DNA of 64,000 nucleotides from Gnetum montanum (Eukaryota > Streptophyta > Gnetopsida > Gnetales > Gnetaceae), in assembly GCA_015680685.1 (NCBI GenBank), contig MNCI01029492.1, forward strand, positions 2,147 to 66,146, in the 5' to 3' direction. Under the pieces are notes generated by a model. It ran no database searches, was not told where the DNA came from, and saw only the letters and a list, made by a program, of their open reading frames with translations. Of this stretch, positions 11,265-21,584 are shown piece after piece. The first letter of the stretch is position 1. The number at the start of each line of letters is the position of its first letter. A program made the translations under genes and the position numbers.

Positions 11265-11650
11265 CAATGGTTTTGCAACATCTCATTTCTAAATTGGATG
11301 CATTGCAATAATTAAAATTTTTACTTACATCCATTAAGATTATCGAATTAGTTTTAGAATTCATTTTTCAAAATTACAACTTAATGTTAAATTCTAGAAT
11401 CGAGTCTATGACTTGGGGTTATGAGGCTAAAACCCTTGCTACTAGGCTAACATTTGATTGTTATAAAATAACATTATACCAAATCAACATATTATTTGAA
11501 ATTAATGTTTCAGATAACATGATTTTAATCCATAGTTCTATCATGTACAATGTTTCAATAGTACCACCTATACATGAAACACAAGTAATACCTTTTGATC
11601 CTCATATATAAAATTAGGCAACAAAGCATAATTTTTGAAGAAGCCCTTAA
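11265..11650. other. Old spacer between elements A and B
   Basis: The first ~45 bp (11265-11310) repeat the sequence found just upstream of element A. The rest is AT-rich with a 75-codon ORF at 11384 that I cannot assign. The last five bases, cttaa, form the left target duplication of element B. Confidence 0.5.
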
Positions 11651-12184
11651 TGTAATAGTACTACTCTGGTGAAGCATTTTTTGGCACCATCCTTGAGTTC
11701 AAGATTAGCCAAATGATCCAAAGTGGATCCAAGATGAACTACACCTCGATAGTTACAACACCTACACTCACAGCATAAGCATACAACACTTGTTAGTGCA
11801 TGGGTTATGAGTCTATTCGATATGCTACATGAAAACATATAAGTGACATGATCAAACTAACACACACACAAGTAAGACTACACCAAACACACATATTAAT
11901 AAGAGACATCATTATCCTATAAGAGATAAGACACATTCCTACTTTAACATATCCAGCACTAAGCCTCACTCCTGAAGAGAAGGACGGTGGCCTAAGCATC
12001 AAAGCTAAGGCTCCTCCACAAGCCTAAATATTCTTATGATGAAGTACACGAAGGAATTAGGGCCAATGTAGTTCTTTAGTGATAGTTGCAATAGCATAGA
12101 ACCTATGAGAATCTCCACGCTCCTCCAACTCCCTTTGTAGAGGAAAATAACATTCAATCCACTAATAAGGCATGTTTTCCTACA
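11651..12184 (-). repeat. Element B 3' LTR
   Basis: It aligns with 14634-14722 plus 15880-16174. Shared blocks include 'gtactact-tggtgaagca', 'gagacaccattatcctata' and 'catgttttc-tacac'. In minus orientation it begins TGTAGGAAAACATG and ends in CA. It is 534 bp long. Confidence 0.82.
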
Positions 12185-12197
12185 CTCTCCCCTACTT
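12185..12197 (-). promoter_or_regulatory. Element B polypurine tract
   Basis: The minus strand reads CAAGTAGGGGAGAG immediately before the LTR start TGTAGG. This is the expected purine run for plus-strand DNA priming, and it fixes the element's orientation. Confidence 0.65.
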
Positions 12198-12479
12198 GAA
12201 AGAAGCAATGTCCTTAGATCTTAAGTCTTTTTCTATACATATCTTCAAATGGCTAGGGTCATTTACCATAAAAGCACAAGTGTTGAACTCAACATCCAAT
12301 TGAGGTTTAGAGATGCCCACACAACCTAGGTTAAGGAAGAAAAGGCTTGCCCTTTTTCATAAAAATTGTACCAATCTTTCTACCTTGAGTGGGACTTACT
12401 TCACATGTGAATCTTTCCTACACTTGTAGTGATAAAAAGGTATATTTTTCCAAAGGCACTCATTTCTTTGTCCAAATCC

Positions 12480-12790
12480 AACACTTCCTTCTCGAAAATG
12501 CATTCTCAACACTATGTTTCTTGCTTGAAGACATAGTCACAATCTTGTGCTTCTTACTTGAAGACATAGTCCAATCCAATTCTCCCTACTCAAAGGCACC
12601 TTCTCACCACTACACTCCCTACTCAAAGATGTAGCCAATAATCCAATGCTCCCTACTCCAAAATACCTTTTCACCACTACACTTCTTTCTTGAAGACATA
12701 ACAAAAATCATGTGCTTCCTGTTCAAAGACATAGCTAAAACCCTACGCTTCCTACTCAAAGATGCAATCAAGAACATATACCACCTAGCC
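12480..12790. repeat. Degenerate short tandem repeats inside element B
   Basis: A unit of roughly 40-50 bp recurs at least seven times. Each copy contains a variant of 'ct(t/a)ctcaaagacatag' followed by 'ccaatgctccctactc' or 'cttcttacttgaag'. Unit length varies and copies are diverged. In element orientation the repeats lie between the gag remnant and the polypurine tract. Confidence 0.65.
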
Positions 12791-12840
12791 AAGATTTTCA
12801 TTAAGAATATGCACTCCACTACTAACACATATGCATGCAC

Positions 12841-13046
12841 CTATTCTCTTTTTTTTTTGTCTGTATCTAGAATCAATTCATGAAGGAGGTGGTTGCATGA
12901 GGCTGACCATGCTTTGCTCCTTTTGGTACTCATTGCGTTGCCTAACCAGTTTCACCACCATGTGTTAAGGTGACCCTCATGGATCCATTAAAAGGGGTTT
13001 AGAACTTCCATATCCTACTCTTGTTCATCCCCATTCAAGATCATCA
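12841..13046. other. Element B interior with no readable gene
   Basis: The sequence continues the element interior between the short repeats and the gag zinc-knuckle region. It starts with a T-run (12849-12858). Protease would be expected here on the minus strand but I see no D-S/T-G motif. Confidence 0.45.
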
Positions 13047-14460
13047 ATGGGTCATGGGCTTGATGCTCAACTACATTCAACCTACAATTCTCATCTGGTC
13101 TATCACCACCACCTCTCACTTGAAGGTTTTGAGAGTATTCTTAAGCATAATGCACTCCACCACAAATGTAGCATTTCAAGTTTGGATGTCTTAGAGGATA
13201 TTGAGAGATCCCATCAAAATATGATTGGTTTTTCCACAACCCTTGCTATTTGTGAGAATTTTGATGTTTTCCATGCCCCTAGGACAAATTTTGTTTACTT
13301 GGGCCTTACTTAAAATAAAGCCTATGGATTTACCTGAATATGCATGTTCATCACCTCTTCAAGGTTTATTACTTTCTTTATTTCTCTTGAATGGTTGTTC
13401 CACTACATTATTATCCTTCTTTTCCATCTTGTAGTTAGACAAAGTGGCAGCAACTTAGATGGTCTCCTTGAACTCTATGAGTTTACAAGTTTTAAGCTCA
13501 CGTTGGACACATGGTTTGAGGCAACTAGGAAAGAGTCTATACTTGGTGTATTCACTAATTTTCAAGATTTTTATTATTATATTTTGGTATTCCTGAATAT
13601 AATTCTCTAGAGTTCTTATGTGTTGAATCTTCCTTAGCCTTGCCCAATATTTGTTAACAAAATTATTTGGATGAAAGTTCTCTATCAATGCTTCCTTAAA
13701 CTAGTCCCATGTTCTAATTGATCTGCATGTTCCAACTTTTTCTTTTTGAAGCACACCAAACCACCAAGCCTTTGTTATTTCGCCAAAGAATTAGATAGTA
13801 ATACAAGCTTGTCTTTTAGTGGCATATTCATACATCTCCAAAAACTCTTTTGTTTCCAATAGAATAGTATTTATCATAGTATTGTCCTTGTTGCCCTCAT
13901 AGATTTTTGGTTCCATAGTTTGGAACTTGGAAATTGAACTTGGCCCTAATACCACTACCCTTATTTGCACAGTTAGTTGATCTTTCACAACCCTAACCTC
14001 CTCATCTAATTTCTTTTCTAAGGCCTCAATCTTATTTTGTTAGCTTTCATACAAAGCTTGTTGAGTTTCTAGCAATGATCATGGCTCCTAATTTTCATCC
14101 TGGAGCTCTTGCTTAGCAAGTTGGAGATCATCAACAACATCCCCAATTTGCTCCATTTAGTTCCTCAACACAAAGTTTTGAATTAAGACAAGTTTGTGTT
14201 TTGTGCTTAAGCCCAACTTTGGAAGAAAAAGAACCTCCATTGGATCCACTAAGTATTGGATCATGTGAGCTTTTTCAATTGCAAGTAGACTATGCATGAT
14301 GATGTTATCTACTTGCAATAAATGCCTCCACAATTTTTGCATCTTTTTAGGGGATTCATCAATATTCCTCTCACAAACCATCTCAACATTCTCATTGTCG
14401 TGTACATCCTCATACACATCTACACCATCGTGCACCTCCTTGTGCACACGAATGCCTCAA
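13047..14460 (-). pseudogene. Element B gag polyprotein, degenerate
   Basis: Reading leftward, an acidic N-terminal part (near 14450-14160) is followed by a coiled-coil-like segment ('IEALEKKLDEEV'). The gag core comes next: 'EPKIYEGNKDNTMINT', 'FFGEITKAWWFGV', 'NFHPNNFVNKYWARLRKI', 'LENYIQEYQNIIIKI' and 'RLFPSCLKPCVQREL' (13455-13988). Near 13150-13180 is a zinc-knuckle relic, 'KCYICGGVHYA', of the CX2CX4HX4C type with the last Cys changed to Tyr. Two or three stops and one N base (14474) interrupt it. The order is that of chromovirus-like Ty3 gags. Confidence 0.8.
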
Positions 14461-14633
14461 CTGCCATCCCCACNATTAGGACCATGAGTGTTGTCAAGAT
14501 CTTGACTCCATTTGCTCTTCTCTTTATGTGCCATGGTATCACATAAGTTACAAATAATGAATCATGATCATGAACCATGTACCTAGAATCACCTCCAGCC
14601 TCGAACTACAAACCATGGCTCCTCATGAAATCA

Positions 14634-16174
14634 TGGCATGGTACTACTTTGGTGAAGCACTATTTCACATCACCCTTGAGTCCAAGATGAGCTAGATGAC
14701 CTAAAGTGGACCCAACATGGACCTATGTTGCCAGAAACACAATGGATTTATAAAGTCTTGCATTTTTCATTGCGGAATGGGATCCCATTTCAAAACATCG
14801 TTTCCTATGAACAGTATCCATCACTTGTTGGGCCAAACATTTCCGAGCAAACTAAAACATTTTTAACACGTTTCATTTCTTTTGATTTTATTTTTTAATT
14901 TTATGGTTAAGATATGAAAGGATACGATGCTTTATTCTCAACTATTGCATCTGTCACAAATTAAATGCAGGTCTGCAAGGTATTGAATGTGTGAATGGCA
15001 AACATGGAGGAAAGAAAATTTAGGATCACTTCTATGACGACGTCGGCAATAAGCAGCACATTTAGGTAAGGCATTTGGGGCATGTGCTGTGAATGCTCCT
15101 AATCTTGCTATTGCTGCGGCTTTTTCTTTGCTTTCTACATTGCTCTCCACGACCATTGTTACTGCTTCTGCATTGCTCTCCATGACCATAAATTGTTTGT
15201 CAACTCTATGTCTTAAGTCACTATTTTTGCAATAAGCACTTCTCCTCCCTCTTCAAAATGGGCTAAACGGTGGATTCAGACACCATTTTTGTACATTATC
15301 TCTTCTTGATTGATCTTTTTTTACTGAGATTCTTTTCTTTAAATTAGAGTTTCTTATTATAGTGAAGTTCAATCACTGCAATTCATATTCTGTAAAATCA
15401 GGATCTTATTCTTAAAGTCCATCTCTTCAAAGTTAATATAGTAAGCTCGTCTTTGGCCTTTCTCTATTCCCATTTCAAGAAGGGCAGAAAATCCTTCTAT
15501 TTGTAGATCTAATCTCGGATCTTGCCTTATGCTTGTTTATATAGATGAAAGAGTGGTAGCAGAGTTCTACACTATTTTCCGCTCATCTTTGAGTATTATC
15601 ATTAACATGCAGTGGTGAATATGCGTTTAGTATTGGTCTGAGACTCTCTAGGTGGTATTTAGAATGAAATATTTAGAATTTTTTTCACTTGTTCTACCAC
15701 TACCTTTTTGTCACTATCAAGTTCTAGCATATTGATTACCTCTTCTACTGTGGCTTCTATACTAAATTGGCTCTATATTTAAAGCTCATTTCTTTTTTGC
15801 AACCTAATTTTTTGTCATTTTCGTTGCGTTTTTGCGGTCACGTTGCCTCGTTTCCCTTTCCGGTAACTATGACATGGACTACACCTTAATAGTCACATCA
15901 CTTGCACTCACAACATAGCCATACATCACCCATTAGAGCATGAGTTAGGAACATATCGAGTATGGCACATAAAAAACATATAAGTTACATAATCAAACCA
16001 ACAGACATAAGGAAGACCCTAGTAAGTACACCCATCCACAAGAGACACCATTATCCTATAGGTAAGACATGTTTCTACTCTAATGTATCTAGCTTTAAAG
16101 TCCCGCTAGAGTGGCCTGAAGCCAAGGCTTTAGGAAACAACCTTTCATCCACCAGTAAAACATGTTTTCGTACA
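14634..16174 (-). repeat. Element B 5' LTR, split by the hAT-like insertion
   Basis: Two LTR parts, 14634-14722 and 15880-16174, join to give a sequence colinear with the 3' LTR at 11651-12184. The break is exactly at an 8-bp duplication. The primer-site side is at 14600-14633. Confidence 0.8.
14723..15871. mobile_element. hAT-like non-autonomous DNA transposon, 1149 bp
   Basis: The segment is flanked by a perfect 8-bp duplication, ACATGGAC (14715-14722 and 15872-15879), the size typical of hAT elements. Its ends form an imperfect inverted repeat: ctatgttgccagaaac at the left and, reverse-complemented, catagttaccggaaag at the right, with 10 of 16 matching. The interior has no transposase signature. 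An 83-codon minus-strand ORF at 14938-15189 (His/Cys-containing, more GC-rich) is unassigned and may be captured sequence. Confidence 0.72.
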
Positions 16175-16179
16175 CTCAA

Positions 16180-16441
16180 GTTAACATTATTTTTAGCAAC
16201 GTACCTAAAATCGAAGGTTCTTTTGGTTTCTGAAATTCCTAATTATTGTATGATCTCCCCAGATTCCTCATCATTGTGGGTGCAACACTAGTTGACAGCC
16301 AGAGCACGTCTCCTCCTGTGTCATGTTGATGTGTTAGGATTCTTGGCAAGATCGCCGTCAACCAGTGAGATTTAAGCGAACCCTATCTCGGTTGTTAAAC
16401 TATCTTCTTATTCTTCTTATGAACCAGACGCTGCAAGAAAC
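16180..16441 (+). other. Upstream flank of the purine permease relic
   Basis: Less AT-rich sequence leads up to the permease ATG at 16442. It may be the old 5' leader or promoter of the gene copy. I see no clear TATA box or intron boundary. Confidence 0.35.
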
Positions 16442-17013
16442 ATGAAAATCAAGCAATATTTATTGGAGCATGGTAGAAAATTCACGGAGCATAAGAAGTA
16501 TTGGGTTCTGGCCATACTAAACACCATAACGCTGATTGCGGGGCAATCCGCTGCAAATTTGCTGAGCAGATACTACTTTGATAAGGGCGGAAACAGCAGG
16601 TGGCTTTCCACACTTCTACAAGTTGTGGATTGGCCCATATTCCTGCTTCCCTGTTTTGGCGAGAAACAGGGGAGATTACCCCTCTTTCATGGCGTCTGCT
16701 CGTGATTTATATTGTGCTTGGCGTTGTTCTTGCAGGAGATGATCTTCTCTATTCGTGGGTCATATCATATGTTCCTACTTCAACTTATTCTCTCATCTGC
16801 TCCAGTTAGCTAGCCTTCAATGCCATCTTCTCATTTTTCCTAAAAAAGCAGAGAATTACGTTCTACATCCTGAACTCTGTTGTGATTCTAACTTTTGCCA
16901 CAGTTCTATTGGGGATTTACAGCAATGGAGATAGGCCTAAGGGGGTCACTAATGTGCAGTATTTTCTGGGGTTTTTCTGCACTTTAGCTACCTCTGCTTT
17001 GTATGGCCTTAGA
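16442..17013 (+). pseudogene. Purine permease (PUP family) pseudogene, 5' part
   Basis: PUP proteins are plasma-membrane carriers for purines, cytokinins and related bases with about ten membrane segments and ~350 residues. The first ~70 codons from the chosen ATG read 'YWVLAILNTITLIAGQSAAN' and 'YYFDKGGNSRWLSTLLQ', both classic PUP signatures. A frameshift near 16660-16690 moves to 'IYIVLGVVLAGDDLLYS' and 'VPTSTYSLIC'. A TAG at 16807-16809 replaces the Gln expected before 'LAFNAIFSFFL'. Homology continues through 'ILNSVVILTFATVLLGI' and 'YFLGFFCTLATSALYGL', then stops. The last ~40% of the transporter is missing, so it is non-functional. Confidence 0.85.
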
Positions 17014-17369
17014 AATAGCTACAGTTACCTTAGAAATATCAAGGCTAACTTGTATCCATTTATCTTTATTCTAGCCGAGAGGCCAACTCGTCTCGTAGGA
17101 TAAGGGGGAGTGGATTTGTCACCCTCCAAGCAACACCGTCCACATCATGCACGATGTAAGATCCCATGAAATGGGAAAAAACATGAGTCAAAGAGACACC
17201 TTTTTGTATTCCTGTTGCATATAATGTGAACCAAAGAGCCATAGCTTTTCATATTCCCACTGCACACATAAAAAGGCCAAATGCAACCAAATGCAAAATG
17301 GGAATGGGAATGAGAATTTCATTTCCATTCTAACTTTGTCTTCGTCTGCAACTGCTGTTGTAGGCTGCC
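17014..17369 (+). other. Junction region between permease and subtilase relics
   Basis: The permease frame runs on for 30 unrelated codons and stops at 17103. The rest has no recognisable coding content, only a purine-rich stretch near 17300-17330 ('aaaatgggaatgggaatg'). Confidence 0.45.
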
Positions 17370-18120
17370 TAGCCCAACTGAACCAGCTTCGATGACATTA
17401 GCTTTGGAGCTTCATTGGAGCACTGGAAAGGCACCTACGATGGTGGCCCATGCTTCAACTACAATAACAAGCTCATCGACATGTGCTTCTTCAACCAAGT
17501 TAGCAATAAGGCAGTAGGCCAGTCGACCCTTGCTACATCCTCATTCAACACCGAGGGCCATGACATGCACACATCATCAACAATGGTCGGCAATGCCGTG
17601 GTCGATATTAGTGTGCTTAGCTATGCCAACAACACTACTTGCAGCATGGCCTAGCTTGCATAGATCGCCATCTACAAGGTCTAGTAGAACTATGGCTTCT
17701 TTATCTTCGACATCCTTGTGGCCATGGATGCCACTCTGTCCGACGACATTGACATGCTTTTGCTCTCGCTTGGTGACAACCCATAGCAATACTACATCAA
17801 CAGCATCACCACTGCAGTCCACTGCCACATCTTTGTCACTTTCTCGATCAAAAACTCTAGACACAACGTTGACATCGTCTCCAATCTCATGCCTTGGATC
17901 ATGACCATCGTTGCTAGCACCCTTGACCGTGACCTCCCAGCCATCACGGTGCTCGTCGATGACAACTAGTATGTCAGAACCTCACTCTACTTCGAGGAAC
18001 TACTACTGGAAGATCCAAATCTCACACTCATCTATGCTGGAAACACCAACCTCGATGGCAACGGAAACAAGAATTTCTACACCTGTGGTAGCTTGGACCC
18101 CGGAGGTAGAGGAGGTGTGA
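17370..18120 (+). pseudogene. Subtilisin-like serine protease (plant subtilase) pseudogene, central part
   Basis: Plant subtilases are secreted Asp-His-Ser proteases of about 750 residues. The visible order is 'SFDDISFG' with 'HWKGTYDGGPCFN', then 'DTEGHDMHTSST'. This is the catalytic His block, with GHGTH changed to GHDMH and the His pair kept. 'SYANNTTCSMA', 'FFIFDILVAMDATLSDDIDM', 'LLLSLGDNP', 'MPWIMTIVASTLDRDLPA' and 'LTLIYAGNTN' follow, ending in 'FYTCGSLDPGG'. The catalytic Asp and Ser blocks lie outside the fragment. Several TAG stops and small shifts break it. The region is distinctly more GC-rich than its surroundings. Confidence 0.85.
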
Positions 18121-19095
18121 ATTATAATACAATTTTTGTTATAATAGCTAAAAGATCTCTTCATTTAGGTTTTTTTTATATATAATTTATATATGAATTA
18201 GGCCAATATGTTTCTTAAATAGTTTTGTCTGAATGTATGTTTTAAGCATAAAATTTTGCAGGCAGGGGCAAGATGAGGGGTAGAGCTAGAGACATTTGAG
18301 GAAGGACAGTAATGGCTACAATTGAAGCTGCAGCTTGAAGGGAAGGGTCTTTTAAAGTTTTTGTGTCAACAATAGCCTTTAGTTATTGGAATCCTTTCTA
18401 GAAACAAACTTTCTGCCAGTCTTTTTATGTGTATTTTTGTTATTTTTTTTATAGTGAATTGTAACGTGTTGAACATTACATTTTGATGATTTTGTGCAAT
18501 TTTCATAGTTTCACTTCAAGCTGAGGTCTTATGTCATCAGTACTTAGCATGTTTTCCTATACATTTGCATTCCCAATATAAAAACATTTCAAAGTTTGGT
18601 TCTATTCTTTTTTCAATGCTTTTTGGAGTGGCAGGGAATTCTGAAATTATAATTTTTTACTACTATCTTAAGTAATCTTCTTTTGTTACACCCTTTTTCA
18701 ATGTAAAGGAACATTTATAAGTTCATGTTTTCTTTTTCTCTTTGTATATTTTGTGTAGGTTTTATCATTTCTATGGTTGTGCTTTGAAATTCAGCAGTTA
18801 CCATGGAGTAGATGCGTTTAGTTGTTACGATTATGATGGCTTTTTCATTTGCAGTATGCATTTTAATAAAATGCAAAAGCGTTAACATTTTTGCTAGCAC
18901 ATGAAAATTATTAGCCAATTTGAGATGTCAACTTGACTTTGGTCATAATTTTAACAAATTTTCCTGCTTATTGAGAGGATATAAAGAGTTCAAATTTGAT
19001 AATTTATTCTTACCTTCTGGTGTGTAGTGAGGTTTTTTCTTTATGTACATTTTCTTTGATTGATGGAATCTAATGGATGATATGGTTGTTAACAT
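18121..19095. other. Insert interrupting the subtilase relic, with one exon-like block
   Basis: About 975 bp of T-rich, intron-like DNA separate two overlapping pieces of subtilase sequence. A block at 18262-18350 begins after a good splice-acceptor-like 'ttttgcag' and is GC-richer than its flanks. It could be an exon of an unrelated gene, but I cannot identify it. No terminal repeats or clear target duplication were found. Confidence 0.45.
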
Positions 19096-19240
19096 GGTAA
19101 ATATTAAAAATGAGAACTTCTACACCTTTGGCAGCCTAGATCCTAGGAAGATCTCCGGCAAGATCACGTTGTGATGATCTTAGCCAATGCCAAGAAAAAC
19201 GGCGACGAGCTCTCCACCGATGCACGTTTTGCCATAATCA
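19096..19240 (+). pseudogene. Second subtilase fragment
   Basis: The piece restarts the subtilase with 'ENFYTFGSLDPRKISGKIT', then after a frameshift 'VMILANAKKNGDELSTDA'. In intact plant subtilases these correspond to the LDP-KV-GKIV block and the G-ILAN----GEEL--DAH block. Its first ~40 bp duplicate the end of the upstream fragment (18065-18105). Confidence 0.75.
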
Positions 19241-19857
19241 TAAATAACCAATTATTTATAAATCTCTCCTAGCCAAAGAGTCACTGCAAGGGATCCAATG
19301 ATTATATTTATCTCAATTATTTATAATCTCGGTTATATATAATGATATATTTATAATCATAAACATAAATGATTATATATAATGATTATAAACACTTCGT
19401 CATAAATAAAGTTGGTTATTTATAATCATTTCATTATATATATTTTATGGATAATGCTAACTGAGATATAATCATTATGGGTTAGCATTATGAATGAATA
19501 AATAATATCTCTAACATTATGGATTATGAGTAATATTTCATCATATCTTGCTTTTATTTATTATGAAATGTTTACTATTCAAATGAATCTTATAATCCAT
19601 AATATCTCAAATTATAATTATGGATTATTGCTCTAATTATAATAATCTCATAACATTTATTAGATTGCACAATAATTATAATATAATAATTATGAATGAG
19701 GTGTTAGCATCATTCATATTTTGTCCATTATAATAATAATGTCAATATACAAAAGCTAGTGATATCATAATAACATTATTTATACATTTGTAATGTGATT
19801 TTGTATATCTCTACGAACGAATATGCATTACAAATATGTGTTGTAGTGCTAATTTCG
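19241..19857. repeat. AT-rich low-complexity DNA built from 'ataatcataa/ttataat' words
   Basis: About 600 bp are over 75% A+T with many short direct and inverted repeats of TTATAATCAT-like words. A partial copy of the 113-bp unit described next ('agccaaagagtcactgcaag') is embedded at 19273-19292. There is no coding content. Confidence 0.6.
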
Positions 19858-20125
19858 TTTGATTTCTTTGTATTCTCTCACGCGCATGCACCACATGCAT
19901 GGGAGTTAAAGAATCAGTACAAGGAAGTTGAATCTCTATCTGATTAATGTCCCCTAACCCCTGAGCTTCCCATTCATCTCTTTGTATTCCTTCACATGCA
20001 AGCACCACATGCAAGGGAGCCAAAGAGTCACTGCAGGGGAGCCGAATCTTTATTCAATTGACGCCCCCTACCCTTGGGCTCCCATTCATCTCTTCATATT
20101 CCCTCATGTGTAGGGCCCATCGTGG
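19858..20125. repeat. Tandem repeat, about 113-bp unit, two full copies and a partial
   Basis: Unit 1 (about 19862-19974) and unit 2 (about 19975-20088) share 'tttgtattc', 'catgcaccacatgcatgggag', 'aaagaatcagt-ca', 'gaatct-tat' and 'gacgcccccta' to 'ctcccattcatctctt' blocks. A third copy begins at 20089 and breaks off near 20125. It is GC-richer than the AT-rich DNA around it. Confidence 0.7.
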
Positions 20126-20280
20126 GTAATAATGAATATTTATTATTATAAATGGTGATGATTACGATTATAGTAATAATTAATATTTATTATTATTATA
20201 AACAATGATGATTATGGTTATAGTGATGGTTACAATCATGGCAATAATTAAGGTGATGATGGTTACAGTGTGATGTAGTA
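20126..20280. repeat. Low-complexity 'ataat/gatgat' DNA
   Basis: Repeated 'taatatttattattata' and 'gatgatggttacag' words make an imperfect microsatellite-like stretch with two nearly identical ~60-bp halves. It has no coding content. Confidence 0.6.
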
Positions 20281-21165
20281 TTTAAAAATATTGAACTTAG
20301 GCATCATGTTACAAGATTAAGAGGTTCAATATTGGAATTCATGCATTTTTAGAAACATGGATCCTGCTGCTATTAGTCCCAATAGAGAAGGTGATGAACA
20401 CTCTTTTCAAGATCAGCAACAACAACCATCTACTATAACAAGTACTGCAACAAGTAATGCAATCTCTACTTATCTGTAAAGGTGCAAGGGTAATGCTTAC
20501 AATTAACCTTTGGCCTAAAGTAGGATTGGTGAATGGTGCACTTGGCATGATTCATAATATTATGTATCCTTAAGGTAAATAACCACCTACATTACCATTA
20601 TATATTATTGTTGACTTTGACTCCTACATTGGATGTGCCTTTGATAATGGTAATTCTCATCATGTCCCAATTGTACCTGTGGTCTGAGGAGCATCTTGTC
20701 AGTCACCATTATAGTTGGCATGGGCCATGACTATTCATAAATCTTAAGAAATGACACTATATAAGGCTACTATTAATGTTCTTTGCATTATCTGGAGTCA
20801 AGACCATTGATTCTTTAAATATTCATTCTCTTTTCTATGTGCAAAGATACAGAAAGATTTCAGATGCTAACATCTCTAAAGTAGAATTGCATAAGAAGTT
20901 CATTTGGCTTAGTTGGAGAATTAGGCATATTGAGTTCACACTTATCATTGTATTTTACCTTTTTCTCAATCCTATTATACAGCTTTGTAATGTTTTTTGC
21001 AATAATTATGCAATGTATTCCTTCATCAACATAAACGAAATATATAAACTTTTATTTTAACCAATTTCTGTTTACTAGTATATATTATTTGGAATGCAAA
21101 TAGTGATAACTTAAAAAATAAAAAAAATAATTAAATTCTCTTCATAGCCCACGAAACCGCTACAC
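20281..21165 (+). pseudogene. PIF1-like / Helitron helicase C-terminal relic
   Basis: From 20475 the frame reads 'CKGARVMLTINLWPKVGLVN', 'GALGMIHNIMYP', 'LPLYIIVDFDSYIGCAF', 'VPIVPVV' and 'LAWAMTIHKS'. This is the order of the C-terminal helicase motifs of PIF1-type and Helitron Rep/Hel proteins. The final motif, 'ALSGVKTIDSLNIHSL' then 'YRKISDAN', is at 20776-20870. Stops (for example TAA after IHKS, where Gln is expected) inactivate it. A CTAG-type end after the duplicated copy favours a Helitron, but a cellular PIF1 pseudogene is not excluded. Confidence 0.75.
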
Positions 21166-21581
21166 AAAAAAATTTACGGGTCTAATGTTTGTTGCATTAT
21201 CTAGAGTTAAAACCATTGATTCTTTAAAGATTCATCCTTCTTTCTATATGCAAAGATACAAAAAGATTTTAGATGCTAAACATCTTCAAAGTAGAATTGC
21301 ACAGGAAGTTCGTTTTGCTCAATTGGAGGATTAAGCATATTAATTTCACACTTATCATTGTATCTTTCCTTTTTCTCAATTCTATTATACAACTCTATAA
21401 TGTTTGTTGCAATAATTATGCAATGTATTCTTTGATCAACATATACAAAATATATAAACTTTTATTTTAACGAATTTATGTTTACCAATATATATTATTT
21501 GGAATGCAAATAGTGATGATAACTTAAAAAATAAAAAAACTAATTAAATTCTACTCATAGCCCATGAAACCACTCCACTAG
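21166..21581 (+). repeat. Tandem duplicate of the helicase 3' end with Helitron-like CTAG terminus
   Basis: This copy repeats 20776-21165 with about 85-90% identity: 'GLMFVALSRVKTIDSLKIH', 'YMQRYKKILDAK', then AT-rich 3' sequence and 'catagcccatgaaacc'. It ends CTAG at 21578-21581, the terminal tetranucleotide of Helitrons. The expected hairpin just before CTAG is weak at best. The copy preserves the helicase motif better than the upstream one. Confidence 0.65.
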
Positions 21582-21584
21582 CAT

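Larger units (their letters stand above)
11651..16174 (-). mobile_element. Element B: gag-only Ty3/gypsy element, minus strand, with nested hAT insertion
   Basis: LTR copies lie at 11651-12184 and at 14634-16174 (the latter split by an insertion). The flanking five bases are cttaa (11646-11650) and ctcaa (16175-16179), a target duplication with one transition. On the minus strand the polypurine tract AGGGGAGAG abuts the 3' LTR. A degenerate initiator-tRNA-Met-like primer site ('AGCCATGGTTT' core) abuts the 5' LTR. The interior (12185-14633) holds gag but no protease, RT or integrase, so the copy is a deletion derivative or a non-autonomous form. Confidence 0.82.

Noticed and set aside
19241-19857. 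Replication origin or centromeric satellite
   Set aside because: AT-richness alone is no evidence, and there is no regular monomer.
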